Part shown: piece by piece, positions 8,334 to 16,397 of the stretch
Position numbering within the stretch: the stretch's first letter is position 1
Layout: each line of letters begins with the position of its first letter
Assembly (NCBI GenBank): GCA_905203015.1
Contig: CAJKUC010000005.1
Span: 53,475 to 117,474 of the forward strand
Source: an uncultured Christensenella sp.
GTDB taxonomy: Bacteria; Bacillota; Clostridia; Christensenellales; Borkfalkiaceae
Reading direction: 5' to 3'
Length of the DNA stretch: 64,000 bases
Program-made: the position numbers and the translations under genes
The notes under the pieces: generated by a model
What the model was told of the DNA's origin: nothing
Seen by the model: the letters and a program-made list of their open reading frames with translations, nothing else
The model's database searches: none

Positions 8334-9623
8334 TTAATTTTTCGGCGTGATTACCTTTTTGCCGCCCATATACGGCTGTAAAACTTCGGGAATCGTAACG
8401 CTGCCGTCTTCCTGCAAATGATTTTCCACGAACGCGATAAGCATTCTGGGAGGAGCCACCACCGTATTATTCAGCGTATGCGCGAGTTTCACCTTTCCGT
8501 CGGTATCTTTATATCTGATCGAAAGGCGGCGCGCCTGCGCGTCGGTGAGATTGGAGCAGGAGCCCACTTCAAAATATTTCTTCTGACGGGGCGACCACGC
8601 CTCTACGTCGCAACTCTTATATTTCAGATCGGCAAGATCGCCCGAGCAACAGCCGAGTTGGCGGACGGGAATATCCATCGAACGGAACAATTCCACCGTA
8701 TAATTCCACAGTTTTTCATACCATGCGTCGCTCTCTTCGGGACGGCATACAACGATCATTTCCTGTTTTTCAAACTGGTGGATACGATAAATGCCGCGTT
8801 CTTCGATACCGTGCGCGCCCTTTTCTTTTCTGAAACAGGGAGAGTAACTCGTGAGGGTGAGCGGGAGTTTGCTTCCGTCGATGATCTGCCCCATGAATCT
8901 GCCGATCATGGAGTGTTCCGACGTGCCGATCAGATACAGATCTTCCCCTTCGATCTTATACATCATATTATCCATTTCGTCGAAACTCATCACGCCCGAA
9001 ACCACATCGCCGTGAATCATATACGGCGGAATCACGTACGTGAAACCCTTATCGATCATGAAATCGCGGGCATAGGTGAGCACGGCGGAATGAAGACGGG
9101 CGATATCGCCCGTGAGATAATAAAAACCCTGCCCCGACGTGCGGCGGGCGGAATCCACGTCGATCCCGTCGAGTTTTTCGAGAATATCGAGGTGATACGG
9201 CACTTCAAAAGGAGGCACAACGGGTTCGCCGAAACGTTTGAGTTCAACGTTTTCGGAATCGTCTTTCCCGATGGGCACGTCGTCGGCGATGATATTGGGA
9301 ATGGACATCATCGCTTTTTTCAGATCGGCGTCTACGGCTTCGTTTTCTTTTTCGATTTCCGCAAGACGGGCCGCGTCGGCGGTAACCTGCGCTTTCACCT
9401 TTTCCGCCTCTTCCTTTTTGCCCTCTTTCATCAGCATTCCCACTTGTTTGGAAAGCGTGTTGCGCGCGGCGCGGAGAGAATCTCCTTCCGCGATCAGCGC
9501 ACGGCGTTTTGTATCGAGCGCAAGCACCTCGTCTACAAGAGGAAGTTTTTTATCCTGAAATTTTTTACGGATATTTTCCCGCACCTTATCGGGATTCGTT
9601 CTGATGAGATTGATGTCGATCAT
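8334..9623 (-). CDS. serS: Seryl-tRNA synthetase
   Basis: 429 residues, the usual length. It charges tRNA-Ser with serine in the cytosol. The N-terminal ~105 residues form the antiparallel coiled-coil tRNA arm (MIDINLIRTNPDKVRENIRKK..., then Lys/Glu-rich helices). The class II catalytic core follows: TGDIARLHSAVLTYARDF, TSEHSMIGRFMG, motif 2 PCFRKEKGAHG...GIYRIHQFEKQEM and motif 3 near the end (NNTVVAPPRMLIAFVENH). AAGGAG lies 15 bases upstream of ATG. Only about 75 leader bases separate it from its promoter, so no T-box riboswitch is present. It is monocistronic with its own promoter and terminator. Confidence 0.98.
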   Translation of the reverse strand: MIDINLIRTNPDKVRENIRKKFQDKKLPLVDEVLALDTKRRALIAEGDSLRAARNTLSKQVGMLMKEGKKEEAEKVKAQVTADAARLAEIEKENEAVDADLKKAMMSIPNIIADDVPIGKDDSENVELKRFGEPVVPPFEVPYHLDILEKLDGIDVDSARRTSGQGFYYLTGDIARLHSAVLTYARDFMIDKGFTYVIPPYMIHGDVVSGVMSFDEMDNMMYKIEGEDLYLIGTSEHSMIGRFMGQIIDGSKLPLTLTSYSPCFRKEKGAHGIEERGIYRIHQFEKQEMIVVCRPEESDAWYEKLWNYTVELFRSMDIPVRQLGCCSGDLADLKYKSCDVEAWSPRQKKYFEVGSCSNLTDAQARRLSIRYKDTDGKVKLAHTLNNTVVAPPRMLIAFVENHLQEDGSVTIPEVLQPYMGGKKVITPKN

Positions 9624-9706
9624 AAATATTCCGATCCGCTCCTTTTTTACTCCCCGGAATTACGCACCCGGCGGCAGATTCCGCCCGTCTTCCCGAGTTT
9701 TTCTTC

Positions 9707-9735
9707 ATTATACAACTTTCCCGTAAAAAATGCAA
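9707..9735 (-). promoter_or_regulatory. Promoter of serS
   Basis: Minus strand TTGCAT, 17 bases, TATAAT, about 85 bases before the serS start. Confidence 0.65.
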
Positions 9736-9777
9736 TCAAAACGCGACTGCAAATTCATGAAATATTTCGCGAAACTC

Positions 9778-9807
9778 TTGACGATACGTCTTCTTTTGTG
9801 ATATAAT
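9778..9807 (+). promoter_or_regulatory. Promoter of the SHOCT membrane protein gene
   Basis: TTGACG, 18 bases, TATAAT with extended TGA. The gene starts 97 bases downstream. Confidence 0.7.
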
Positions 9808-9903
9808 AAAGAAAAAACGAGCGCTTTTTATCGCAAAGCCGTCACAATCGCGGCAATCCGCAGACGGCTGAAATCGGGAAACGGCGTTCGGAAGGGGAAA
9901 ACC

Positions 9904-10533
9904 ATGAAAAAACAAATTTCTTCTCTCATCATGTTCATCGGATTCGCCGTGCTGGTGTTAGGCACGATTCTCGATTCTCTGAGCGCGGCGAACGGCGGCA
10001 CTGCGTCTTCGTCGGCATCGACGGCTTCGCTGATCGCGATTCTCTCCGCAACGCCGAACATCGCGGCGGTGTTTGCCGTATGCCTTGTAAATTCCGAGAA
10101 AAACGTCACGAAAAACGTCGGCTATGCCCTCGGCGGAGTGACGGGCGCTTACGGGCTGGTATCGTTTATCCTGGCGTTACAGGCGGAAGAATCGGCATTT
10201 CTTCTTGCGCCGCTCGGGCAATCGGTCATGTTTGTGGCGTCGCTGATTTATTTCCTCTACGTATGTATCAGTTTCTTCGGCTTCGCGAAGAAAGATACGA
10301 CGAAGAAAGAAGCGAAAGATATCTACGCCACCCTCTCTTCGTATAAAGAACTGGAAGACGGCGACGTGATCGACGAATCGGAATTCGACGCGCTGAAAGA
10401 AGCGGCGCTTGCCGACGCGGACAAAGTGGCCGTAAAAGATCTGAAACGCTGGAAAGAACTGCTCGATAAGCAGGTGATCACCGAAGAAGACTTCACCGCG
10501 CTGAAAGCGAAAGCATTGCCCAAACGCAACTGA
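9904..10533 (+). CDS. Four-helix membrane protein with two C-terminal SHOCT-like motifs
   Basis: 209 residues. About four hydrophobic segments fill residues 5-140. The cytosolic C-terminal part holds two similar ~25-residue helical motifs, 'YKELEDGDVIDESEFDALKE' and 'WKELLDKQVITEEDFTALK', which match the short SHOCT pattern (Leu-x2-Leu...Gly/Gln-x-Ile-(T/S)-x-Glu-Glu-Phe-x2-Lys-Lys). SHOCT motifs are thought to mediate oligomerisation. The start has GGAAGGGG upstream. The gene is alone between its own promoter and terminator. No specific function can be assigned. Confidence 0.8.
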   Translation: MKKQISSLIMFIGFAVLVLGTILDSLSAANGGTASSSASTASLIAILSATPNIAAVFAVCLVNSEKNVTKNVGYALGGVTGAYGLVSFILALQAEESAFLLAPLGQSVMFVASLIYFLYVCISFFGFAKKDTTKKEAKDIYATLSSYKELEDGDVIDESEFDALKEAALADADKVAVKDLKRWKELLDKQVITEEDFTALKAKALPKRN

Positions 10534-10560
10534 TTTATCGGAAACAGATACGCGCTACCC

Positions 10561-10594
10561 TGCGCCGTTGCCTATCGCGACGGCGCATTTTTTT
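10561..10594 (+). terminator. Intrinsic terminator after the SHOCT membrane protein gene
   Basis: TGCGCCGT, 11-base loop, ACGGCGCA and seven T. Confidence 0.88.
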
Positions 10595-10621
10595 ATTCTG
10601 CGCGTTTTTTCGGTCAAACCG

Positions 10622-10650
10622 TTGTATTTTTTCCGGCAATATGGTATAAT
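10622..10650 (+). promoter_or_regulatory. Promoter of the P-type ATPase gene
   Basis: TTGTAT, 17 bases, TATAAT with extended TGG. Confidence 0.75.
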
Positions 10651-10728
10651 AGAAACGGTATTCTTAATATGCGCCGCCCGTAAGGCGCGCACAAAGCCCG
10701 TATTTTGCGGGTATTCAAGGAGAACAGT

Positions 10729-13557
10729 ATGAGCGAAAAACTCACCACGCCGCCCCCCGTTCCGACGGAAAACGACGAAGCGGAAAACGGCGCAGGAACG
10801 AAAAAGAAGAAAAATAAAAACGAAAAAACGAACGAAGCGGAAGAAATCGTTCGTTTTTCGCCCGATACGAATACGGGGCTCACCGACGAACAGGCCGCCC
10901 TTCGCATGGAGCAGGGGTTAAACAACAGCGAGCCGAAAAAGTATTCCAAAACGTACGGAAGCATCTTTTTCGGAAACATCTGCACGTTTTTCAACTTCCT
11001 CTGCCTTATGGCGACGGTGGCGTTGATTCTGGCGCATGCGCCGCTTTCCCAATTCACGTTCGTGGTGATTTTCTGTTGCAACATCATCGTGGCAATCGTA
11101 CAGGAAATCCGCGCGAAAATCAAAATCGACAAACTTTCCATACTTTCCGCCCCTACGGCAAAGGTGTTGCGGAACGGAAAAAAGCGGGAAATTCCCGTGA
11201 GCGAGATCGTTCTCGACGACATTATTTTCCTTTCCGCGGGGCAGCAGATCCCCGCCGACTGCATTATGGCGAGCGGCAGCGGCGACGTGAACGAGGCTCT
11301 TCTGACGGGCGAATCCGTGCCGATCAAAAAATCGGAAGGCGACGCCCTGCTTGCGGGATCGTTCGTTACGGGCGGACATCTGATCGCGCGCGTGGATAAA
11401 ATCGGCACTGATACCTATATCAACCGACTGACGGCGAGAGCGAAAAAATACAAACGCCCCAATTCCGAAATCATCAATTCGATCTACCTTTTCATCAAAC
11501 TGATCGGCCTTATGATCGTGCCCGTGGCGATCTTTATGTTCTTCACGAATCTGAAAGCGGAAGGAATCGTATGGGCGGATATAGAAGCGCGCGGCGGATT
11601 CATGAAAATTCTGCTTTCGTCGAACACTTTCGATTCCGTGATTCAGAAAACCTTCTCCGTCGTGATCGGCATGGTGCCTTCGGGCCTGCTCCTTTTAACG
11701 ACGGTGGCGCTTTCCGTGGGTATGATCCGTCTTGCGAAATACAACACTCTCGTGCAGGATATGTATTCGCTGGAAATGCTGGCGCGGGTGAACGTACTGT
11801 GCCTCGATAAAACGGGAACGATCACCGACGGGCGCATGAAAGTGAGCGACTGCGTGCTTTTAAACAACCCCACGGATTACACCGTGGACGACATTTTAGG
11901 CTCGATGCTGGCGTCTCTCGACGACAACAACCAGACTTCGATCGCACTGTACGAGCGGTTCGGGCATTCTTCCGCATTGCAATCTACGGCGCAGATTCCC
12001 TTTTCTTCCGTGAGAAAACTTTCCGCCGTTTCGTTCGGGGATATAGGCACGTTCGCCATGGGCGCGCCCGAATTTGTATTGAAACCCATGCCCTCCCGCG
12101 TGGAAAAACTGGTGAAACAATATGCGCAGATGGGGCTTCGCGTGCTTGTGCTGGCACATTCCCCCACACAGATTATCGGCGAAAAACTGCCCGTGATCTT
12201 CCGCCCCGTGGCGATCATCACCCTTTCGGACAATATCCGCCCCGACGCGATCGATACGATCCGCTGGTTCAAGCAGAACGACGTTGCCGTAAAGGTGATT
12301 TCGGGCGACAACCCCGTAACCGTTTCGGAAGTGGCGCGGCGGGCGGGAATCGTGAACGCTTCGCAATTTATTTCCCTCGAAGGATTATCCCCGTTGGAAG
12401 TGGAAACGGCGGCGAACGAATACACCGTATTCGGGCGGGTGACGCCGGAACAGAAAGCGATTCTCATCCGCTCCATTAAAAAAGCGGGCAACACCGTGGC
12501 AATGACGGGTGACGGCGTAAACGATATTCTCGCCATGAAAGAAGCGGACTGCGCCGTATCCGTGGCTTCGGGCAGCGAAGCCGCGCGCAACGTTTCAAAC
12601 CTCGTTTTGCAGGACAACAACTTCGCCTCTATGCCGAAGATCGTAAACGAAGGCAGACGGGTGATCAACAATATCAAAAATTCCGCTTCGCTCTATATCA
12701 TGAAAACGCTGCTGACGCTGATTCTCGCCGTGGTGTGCATTACGACGAGCAGCCAGTATTTCTTCACGACGAACAACATGATTTTATACGAAGTGCTGAT
12801 TTCCGCCGTGCCCTCGTTCGTGCTTTCTTTGCAGCCGAATACAAGCCGCGTGAAAGGAAAATTCATCCCCTTCGTTATTTCCCGCGCGTTGCCTGGCGCG
12901 CTGACGATGGCGCTCGGAATCATCGCCCTGTACACGATCAATCTCAGCCCCCTCGCCACGCTTTTCAATTATACTACCGCAAGCGGAGAGGTGATCAGTC
13001 TGTACGAACCGATGCTGATTTTGTGCCTCACGTTCACGGGACTCGTAATGCTTTTAAGAATCTGTCAGCCTCTGAATCTGATCCGCGCCGTGCTGTTTGC
13101 GTTCTGCGCGGCGGCATGCGTAACGGTGCTTGCCGTTCCCGTACTCGGAGAACTTGTCTACGAAGGGTGGTCGGAATTGCATTTCAACGCGACGCAGATT
13201 CTTCTGATCGTGGTGATCGTACAGGCGGCAATGCCCGTTTCTTCGGGATTGATCAAATTTTTCGATATGTTTAACCCCGCCGAAGACGAACCCGTTTCTA
13301 CGGTGCGCTATTCCTCTTCCGCCGCCGCGGGATATGCCGCGGATTACGATTATTACGGCGGCGCGGGTAGCAATTACGCCTCTTCCGCTGCAAACGGAAA
13401 AGGCGGCGCATACAAACGCACGGAGGAAGCGACCGCGCCGTCTGCGCAACCCGCAGACGACTCTTCGGCAGATACGGAAAATAAAACCGCCGCAAGTACG
13501 GGAGGGTTACGGGCGAAAATGAGCGGCTGGAAGAAAAAATTCGGCAAAAAGAAATAA
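10729..13557 (+). CDS. Cation-transporting P-type ATPase, CtpE-like
   Basis: 942 residues. P-type ATPase signatures are in order: actuator loop LLTGESVPIKKS, phosphorylation site CLDKTGTITDG (the Asp is the acceptor), nucleotide-binding domain, and hinge MTGDGVNDILAMKEADCAVS. The stretch 'GMVPSGLLLLTTVALSVG' before the P-site and the six C-terminal helices resemble the CtpE branch, for which calcium uptake has been reported in mycobacteria; there is no N-terminal heavy-metal domain. The N-terminus is a Lys/Glu-rich cytosolic leader. The last ~100 residues are unusual: a Tyr/Gly/Ala/Ser-rich stretch (YAADYDYYGGAGSNYASS) ending in a basic tail. AAGGAG lies just before the ATG at 10729, which I prefer to an in-frame ATG 24 bases upstream. 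The ion is inferred, not shown. Confidence 0.88.
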   Translation: MSEKLTTPPPVPTENDEAENGAGTKKKKNKNEKTNEAEEIVRFSPDTNTGLTDEQAALRMEQGLNNSEPKKYSKTYGSIFFGNICTFFNFLCLMATVALILAHAPLSQFTFVVIFCCNIIVAIVQEIRAKIKIDKLSILSAPTAKVLRNGKKREIPVSEIVLDDIIFLSAGQQIPADCIMASGSGDVNEALLTGESVPIKKSEGDALLAGSFVTGGHLIARVDKIGTDTYINRLTARAKKYKRPNSEIINSIYLFIKLIGLMIVPVAIFMFFTNLKAEGIVWADIEARGGFMKILLSSNTFDSVIQKTFSVVIGMVPSGLLLLTTVALSVGMIRLAKYNTLVQDMYSLEMLARVNVLCLDKTGTITDGRMKVSDCVLLNNPTDYTVDDILGSMLASLDDNNQTSIALYERFGHSSALQSTAQIPFSSVRKLSAVSFGDIGTFAMGAPEFVLKPMPSRVEKLVKQYAQMGLRVLVLAHSPTQIIGEKLPVIFRPVAIITLSDNIRPDAIDTIRWFKQNDVAVKVISGDNPVTVSEVARRAGIVNASQFISLEGLSPLEVETAANEYTVFGRVTPEQKAILIRSIKKAGNTVAMTGDGVNDILAMKEADCAVSVASGSEAARNVSNLVLQDNNFASMPKIVNEGRRVINNIKNSASLYIMKTLLTLILAVVCITTSSQYFFTTNNMILYEVLISAVPSFVLSLQPNTSRVKGKFIPFVISRALPGALTMALGIIALYTINLSPLATLFNYTTASGEVISLYEPMLILCLTFTGLVMLLRICQPLNLIRAVLFAFCAAACVTVLAVPVLGELVYEGWSELHFNATQILLIVVIVQAAMPVSSGLIKFFDMFNPAEDEPVSTVRYSSSAAAGYAADYDYYGGAGSNYASSAANGKGGAYKRTEEATAPSAQPADDSSADTENKTAASTGGLRAKMSGWKKKFGKKK

Positions 13558-13595
13558 CCTCTGATAACATTCTATGCGGCGACGACGCACAGACA

Positions 13596-13634
13596 AATCC
13601 GCGCTTTCCGAAATTTTGGAAGCGCGGATTTTTA
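13596..13634 (+). terminator. Intrinsic terminator after the P-type ATPase gene
   Basis: AATCCGCGCTTTCC, 8-base loop, GGAAGCGCGGATT and a T-rich end. Confidence 0.85.
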
Positions 13635-13641
13635 TTACCGT

Positions 13642-13682
13642 AAAAAACGCCCCGACGCGCGTTTCTTTGCTCGTCGGGGTGC
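13642..13682 (-). terminator. Intrinsic terminator of the gyrBA operon
   Basis: Minus strand GCACCCCGACG, loop, CGTCGGGGC and six T, about 40 bases after the gyrA stop. Confidence 0.85.
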
Positions 13683-13722
13683 TTTTCGTTTCTCAACCGC
13701 CGTTTTTCAGGCAAATCGTATT

Positions 13723-16359
13723 TTACTCTTCGGACGGATCGTTTTCTTCGGGAGAAGTTTCTTCCGCTTCGGAAACGTCGAGTTCCGTTTCGTCGCCGCT
13801 TTCTTCTTCAAAGGCTTCGAGATCCGCCTTTCTTTCCTCTTCGGGAATTTCCGTCTCTTCGGGCACAGCCACTTCGGCGTCGTCTTCGCGTTCCGTTACG
13901 TCTACGGTAGCCACGAGTGAATCTTTCACGTTCATCACTTTTACGCCGCGGGAGGCTCTTCCGATACGGGAAATGCTGTCTGCATGCATACGAATAATCG
14001 TGCCCGCCGTAGTGATGATCATAATGTCGTTATCGTCCGTCACCTGTTTCATCGCCACCAGTTCGCCCGTCTTTTCGTTGAACGTACCCGCTTTGATACC
14101 TTTACCCGCTCTGCCCTGCACGCGATAATCTTCCACGTTGGTGCGTTTGCCGTAGCCTTTTGCGGTGAGCGTAAGAATATCGTAATTCTCGTCCACCACC
14201 AGCATGTCCACAAGCGCATCGTTTTCGCCGAGGCGCATTGCGCGTACGCCCGCCGCCGTTCTGCCCATCGCGCGGATGTTGCTTTCGGGGAAGCGGATGC
14301 ATTTGCCCGAACGGCTGGCAAGCAGCAATTCGTTCTCGCCCGTCGTGAACTGCACGGAAATGATTTCGTCACCTTCGTTCAGGCGCACGGCGATCTTACC
14401 GTTTTTCATGATACGCGAATATTCGTCCGTCGTCGTCTTTTTGATCAGCCCGCGCTTCGTGGCGATAACGATATAGCCCTGTCCGTCTTCTTTCTTCGGA
14501 AGTACGGCGGCGATCTTTTCGCCCTGATCGAGCCCCACCACGTTGACGATCGCTCTGCCGCGGGAAGTACGGTTTGCTTCGGGAATCATATAGCCCTTGA
14601 TGGAATACACCTTTCCGAGCGATGTGAAAAGCAGGATATCGTCGTGCGTGCAGGCGATAAACATCTTCTCCACGTAATCTTCGTCTTTCGGCTTATGCGC
14701 CGTGATTCCCATACCGCCTCTATGCTGCGCTTTGTATTCCGTAACGGGCAGGCGCTTGATATACCCGGAGTGCGTAAGCGAAATCACGACGTCTTCGCGA
14801 TCGATCAGATCTTCGTCTTCGATCGAGCCGAAGTCCACGGAAATTTCCGTCTTTCTCGGCGAAGGATATTTATTCTTGATTTCCGTAAGATCGTTTCTGA
14901 TGATCGCCATCACGCGGCTTTCGTTATTCAGAATATCTTTCAGATCGAGAATCGTGGCTTCCAGAGCGGAAAGTTCTTCTTTGAGTTTTTCCACTTCGAG
15001 AGAGGTGAGACGTTGCAGGCGCATTTCGAGGATCGCATTCGCCTGCTTTTCGTCGAGCGCGAACGTCGCCGTAAGTTTTTCCACCGCCACGTTCTTATCC
15101 GCGGATTCCTTGATCACCCTGATCACTTCATCGATATTCGCAAGCGCAAGAACAAGCCCTTCCACGATATGCGCGCGTTCTTCCGTTTTATTCAGTTCAA
15201 ACCGCGTACGACGGGTGATGACTTCTTTCTGGTGTTCGAGGTAGCAGGAAAGGATCTCTCTCAGATTCAGCGTTTTGGGCTCGGTGCCGTTTTCCACGAG
15301 CGCAAGCATGATCAAACCGTCGGATACCTGCAGATTCGTCTTTTTATACAGCGAGTTTAAAACGACCTGCGCGTTCGCGTCTTTCTTCACTTCGATCACG
15401 ATACGCATACCGGATCTGTCGGATTCTTCGCGGATATCGGAAATACCTTCAAGGCGTTTATCGCGCACCATGTCTGCGATCGTCTTGATCAGCACCGCTT
15501 TATTCACCTGATACGGGATTTCCGTAACCACGATACGCTGGCGCGCATTGCCTCCCGTACCGTATTCCTCGATCTCGCATTTGGAACGGATGATGATCTT
15601 GCCTTGCCCCGTCTGGTAGGCTTTTTTAATACCGCTTCTGCCCATGATCACGCCACCCGTAGGGAAATCGGGCGCGGGGATATAATCCATCAGTTCATCC
15701 ACCGTGATTTCGGGATTATCGATCATCGCGATCGTGCCGTCGATCACTTCCGCAAGATTGTGCGGCGGGATATTCGTTGCCATACCTACGGCAATACCGT
15801 CGGATCCGTTTACGAGAAGATTCGGGAATCGGGAAGGAAGCACCACGGGCTCTTCTTCGCTGCCGTCGAAGTTCGGAATGAAATCCACCGTTTCTTTATC
15901 GAGATCGCGGAGCATTTCCGCCGCTAGTTTCGTGAGGCGCGCTTCGGTGTAACGCATGGCGGCGGCGGGATCCCCGTCGACGCTGCCGAAATTTCCGTGC
16001 CCGTCTACCAGCGGGAAGTTGATCGTGAAATCCTGCGCGAGACGAACGAGCGCGTCGTACACGGAAGAATCGCCGTGCGGGTGAAATTTACCCATACAGT
16101 CGCCTACGATACGGGCGCACTTTCTGAACGCCTTATCGTTGTACAACCCCATTTCGTGCATGGAGTACAAAATTCTTCTGTGAACGGGCTTCAAGCCGTC
16201 GCGTACGTCGGGAATGGCACGCGATTTATTCACCGCCATAGCGTACGCAATGAACGAACGTTTTAATTCGTCGTCCACTTCCATATCGAGTATTTTCGTC
16301 ATTTCGAGAGTCTTTTTAAACTCTTCGGTTAATTCGGGACTTGTTTCTCTTTTAGCCAT
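13723..16359 (-). CDS. gyrA: DNA gyrase subunit A
   Basis: 878 residues. Subunit A cuts and rejoins DNA in the A2B2 gyrase that introduces negative supercoils. The catalytic tyrosine is Tyr137 in MRYTEARL. The quinolone-determining region reads HPHGDSSVYD, with Ser and Asp at the two usual resistance positions, so no classic resistance change is seen. The C-terminal beta-pinwheel is present; its GyrA box is degenerate (QGRAGKG rather than Q-R/K-RGG-R/K-G). After the pinwheel there is an extra ~55-residue tail made almost entirely of Glu, Asp, Ser and Thr. The gene lies 38 bases after gyrB, as an operon, with its own terminator. Confidence 0.97.
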   Translation of the reverse strand: MAKRETSPELTEEFKKTLEMTKILDMEVDDELKRSFIAYAMAVNKSRAIPDVRDGLKPVHRRILYSMHEMGLYNDKAFRKCARIVGDCMGKFHPHGDSSVYDALVRLAQDFTINFPLVDGHGNFGSVDGDPAAAMRYTEARLTKLAAEMLRDLDKETVDFIPNFDGSEEEPVVLPSRFPNLLVNGSDGIAVGMATNIPPHNLAEVIDGTIAMIDNPEITVDELMDYIPAPDFPTGGVIMGRSGIKKAYQTGQGKIIIRSKCEIEEYGTGGNARQRIVVTEIPYQVNKAVLIKTIADMVRDKRLEGISDIREESDRSGMRIVIEVKKDANAQVVLNSLYKKTNLQVSDGLIMLALVENGTEPKTLNLREILSCYLEHQKEVITRRTRFELNKTEERAHIVEGLVLALANIDEVIRVIKESADKNVAVEKLTATFALDEKQANAILEMRLQRLTSLEVEKLKEELSALEATILDLKDILNNESRVMAIIRNDLTEIKNKYPSPRKTEISVDFGSIEDEDLIDREDVVISLTHSGYIKRLPVTEYKAQHRGGMGITAHKPKDEDYVEKMFIACTHDDILLFTSLGKVYSIKGYMIPEANRTSRGRAIVNVVGLDQGEKIAAVLPKKEDGQGYIVIATKRGLIKKTTTDEYSRIMKNGKIAVRLNEGDEIISVQFTTGENELLLASRSGKCIRFPESNIRAMGRTAAGVRAMRLGENDALVDMLVVDENYDILTLTAKGYGKRTNVEDYRVQGRAGKGIKAGTFNEKTGELVAMKQVTDDNDIMIITTAGTIIRMHADSISRIGRASRGVKVMNVKDSLVATVDVTEREDDAEVAVPEETEIPEEERKADLEAFEEESGDETELDVSEAEETSPEENDPSEE

Positions 16360-16397
16360 TTTCTTTTTTATTCTCCTGTTTTTTCCGTGTTACGCCC

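Noticed and set aside
9624..9735. T-box riboswitch before serS
   Set aside because: The leader from the promoter is only ~80 bases and has no T-box TGGNACCGCG sequence.
8418..9806. Long plus-strand open frame opposite serS (462 codons), and similar long frames opposite gyrA, gyrB, mazG-flippase, fba and iscS
   Set aside because: They are exact shadows of clear genes, rich in His, Arg and Phe, without ribosome sites or family motifs. The GC-rich codon bias suppresses stops on the other strand.
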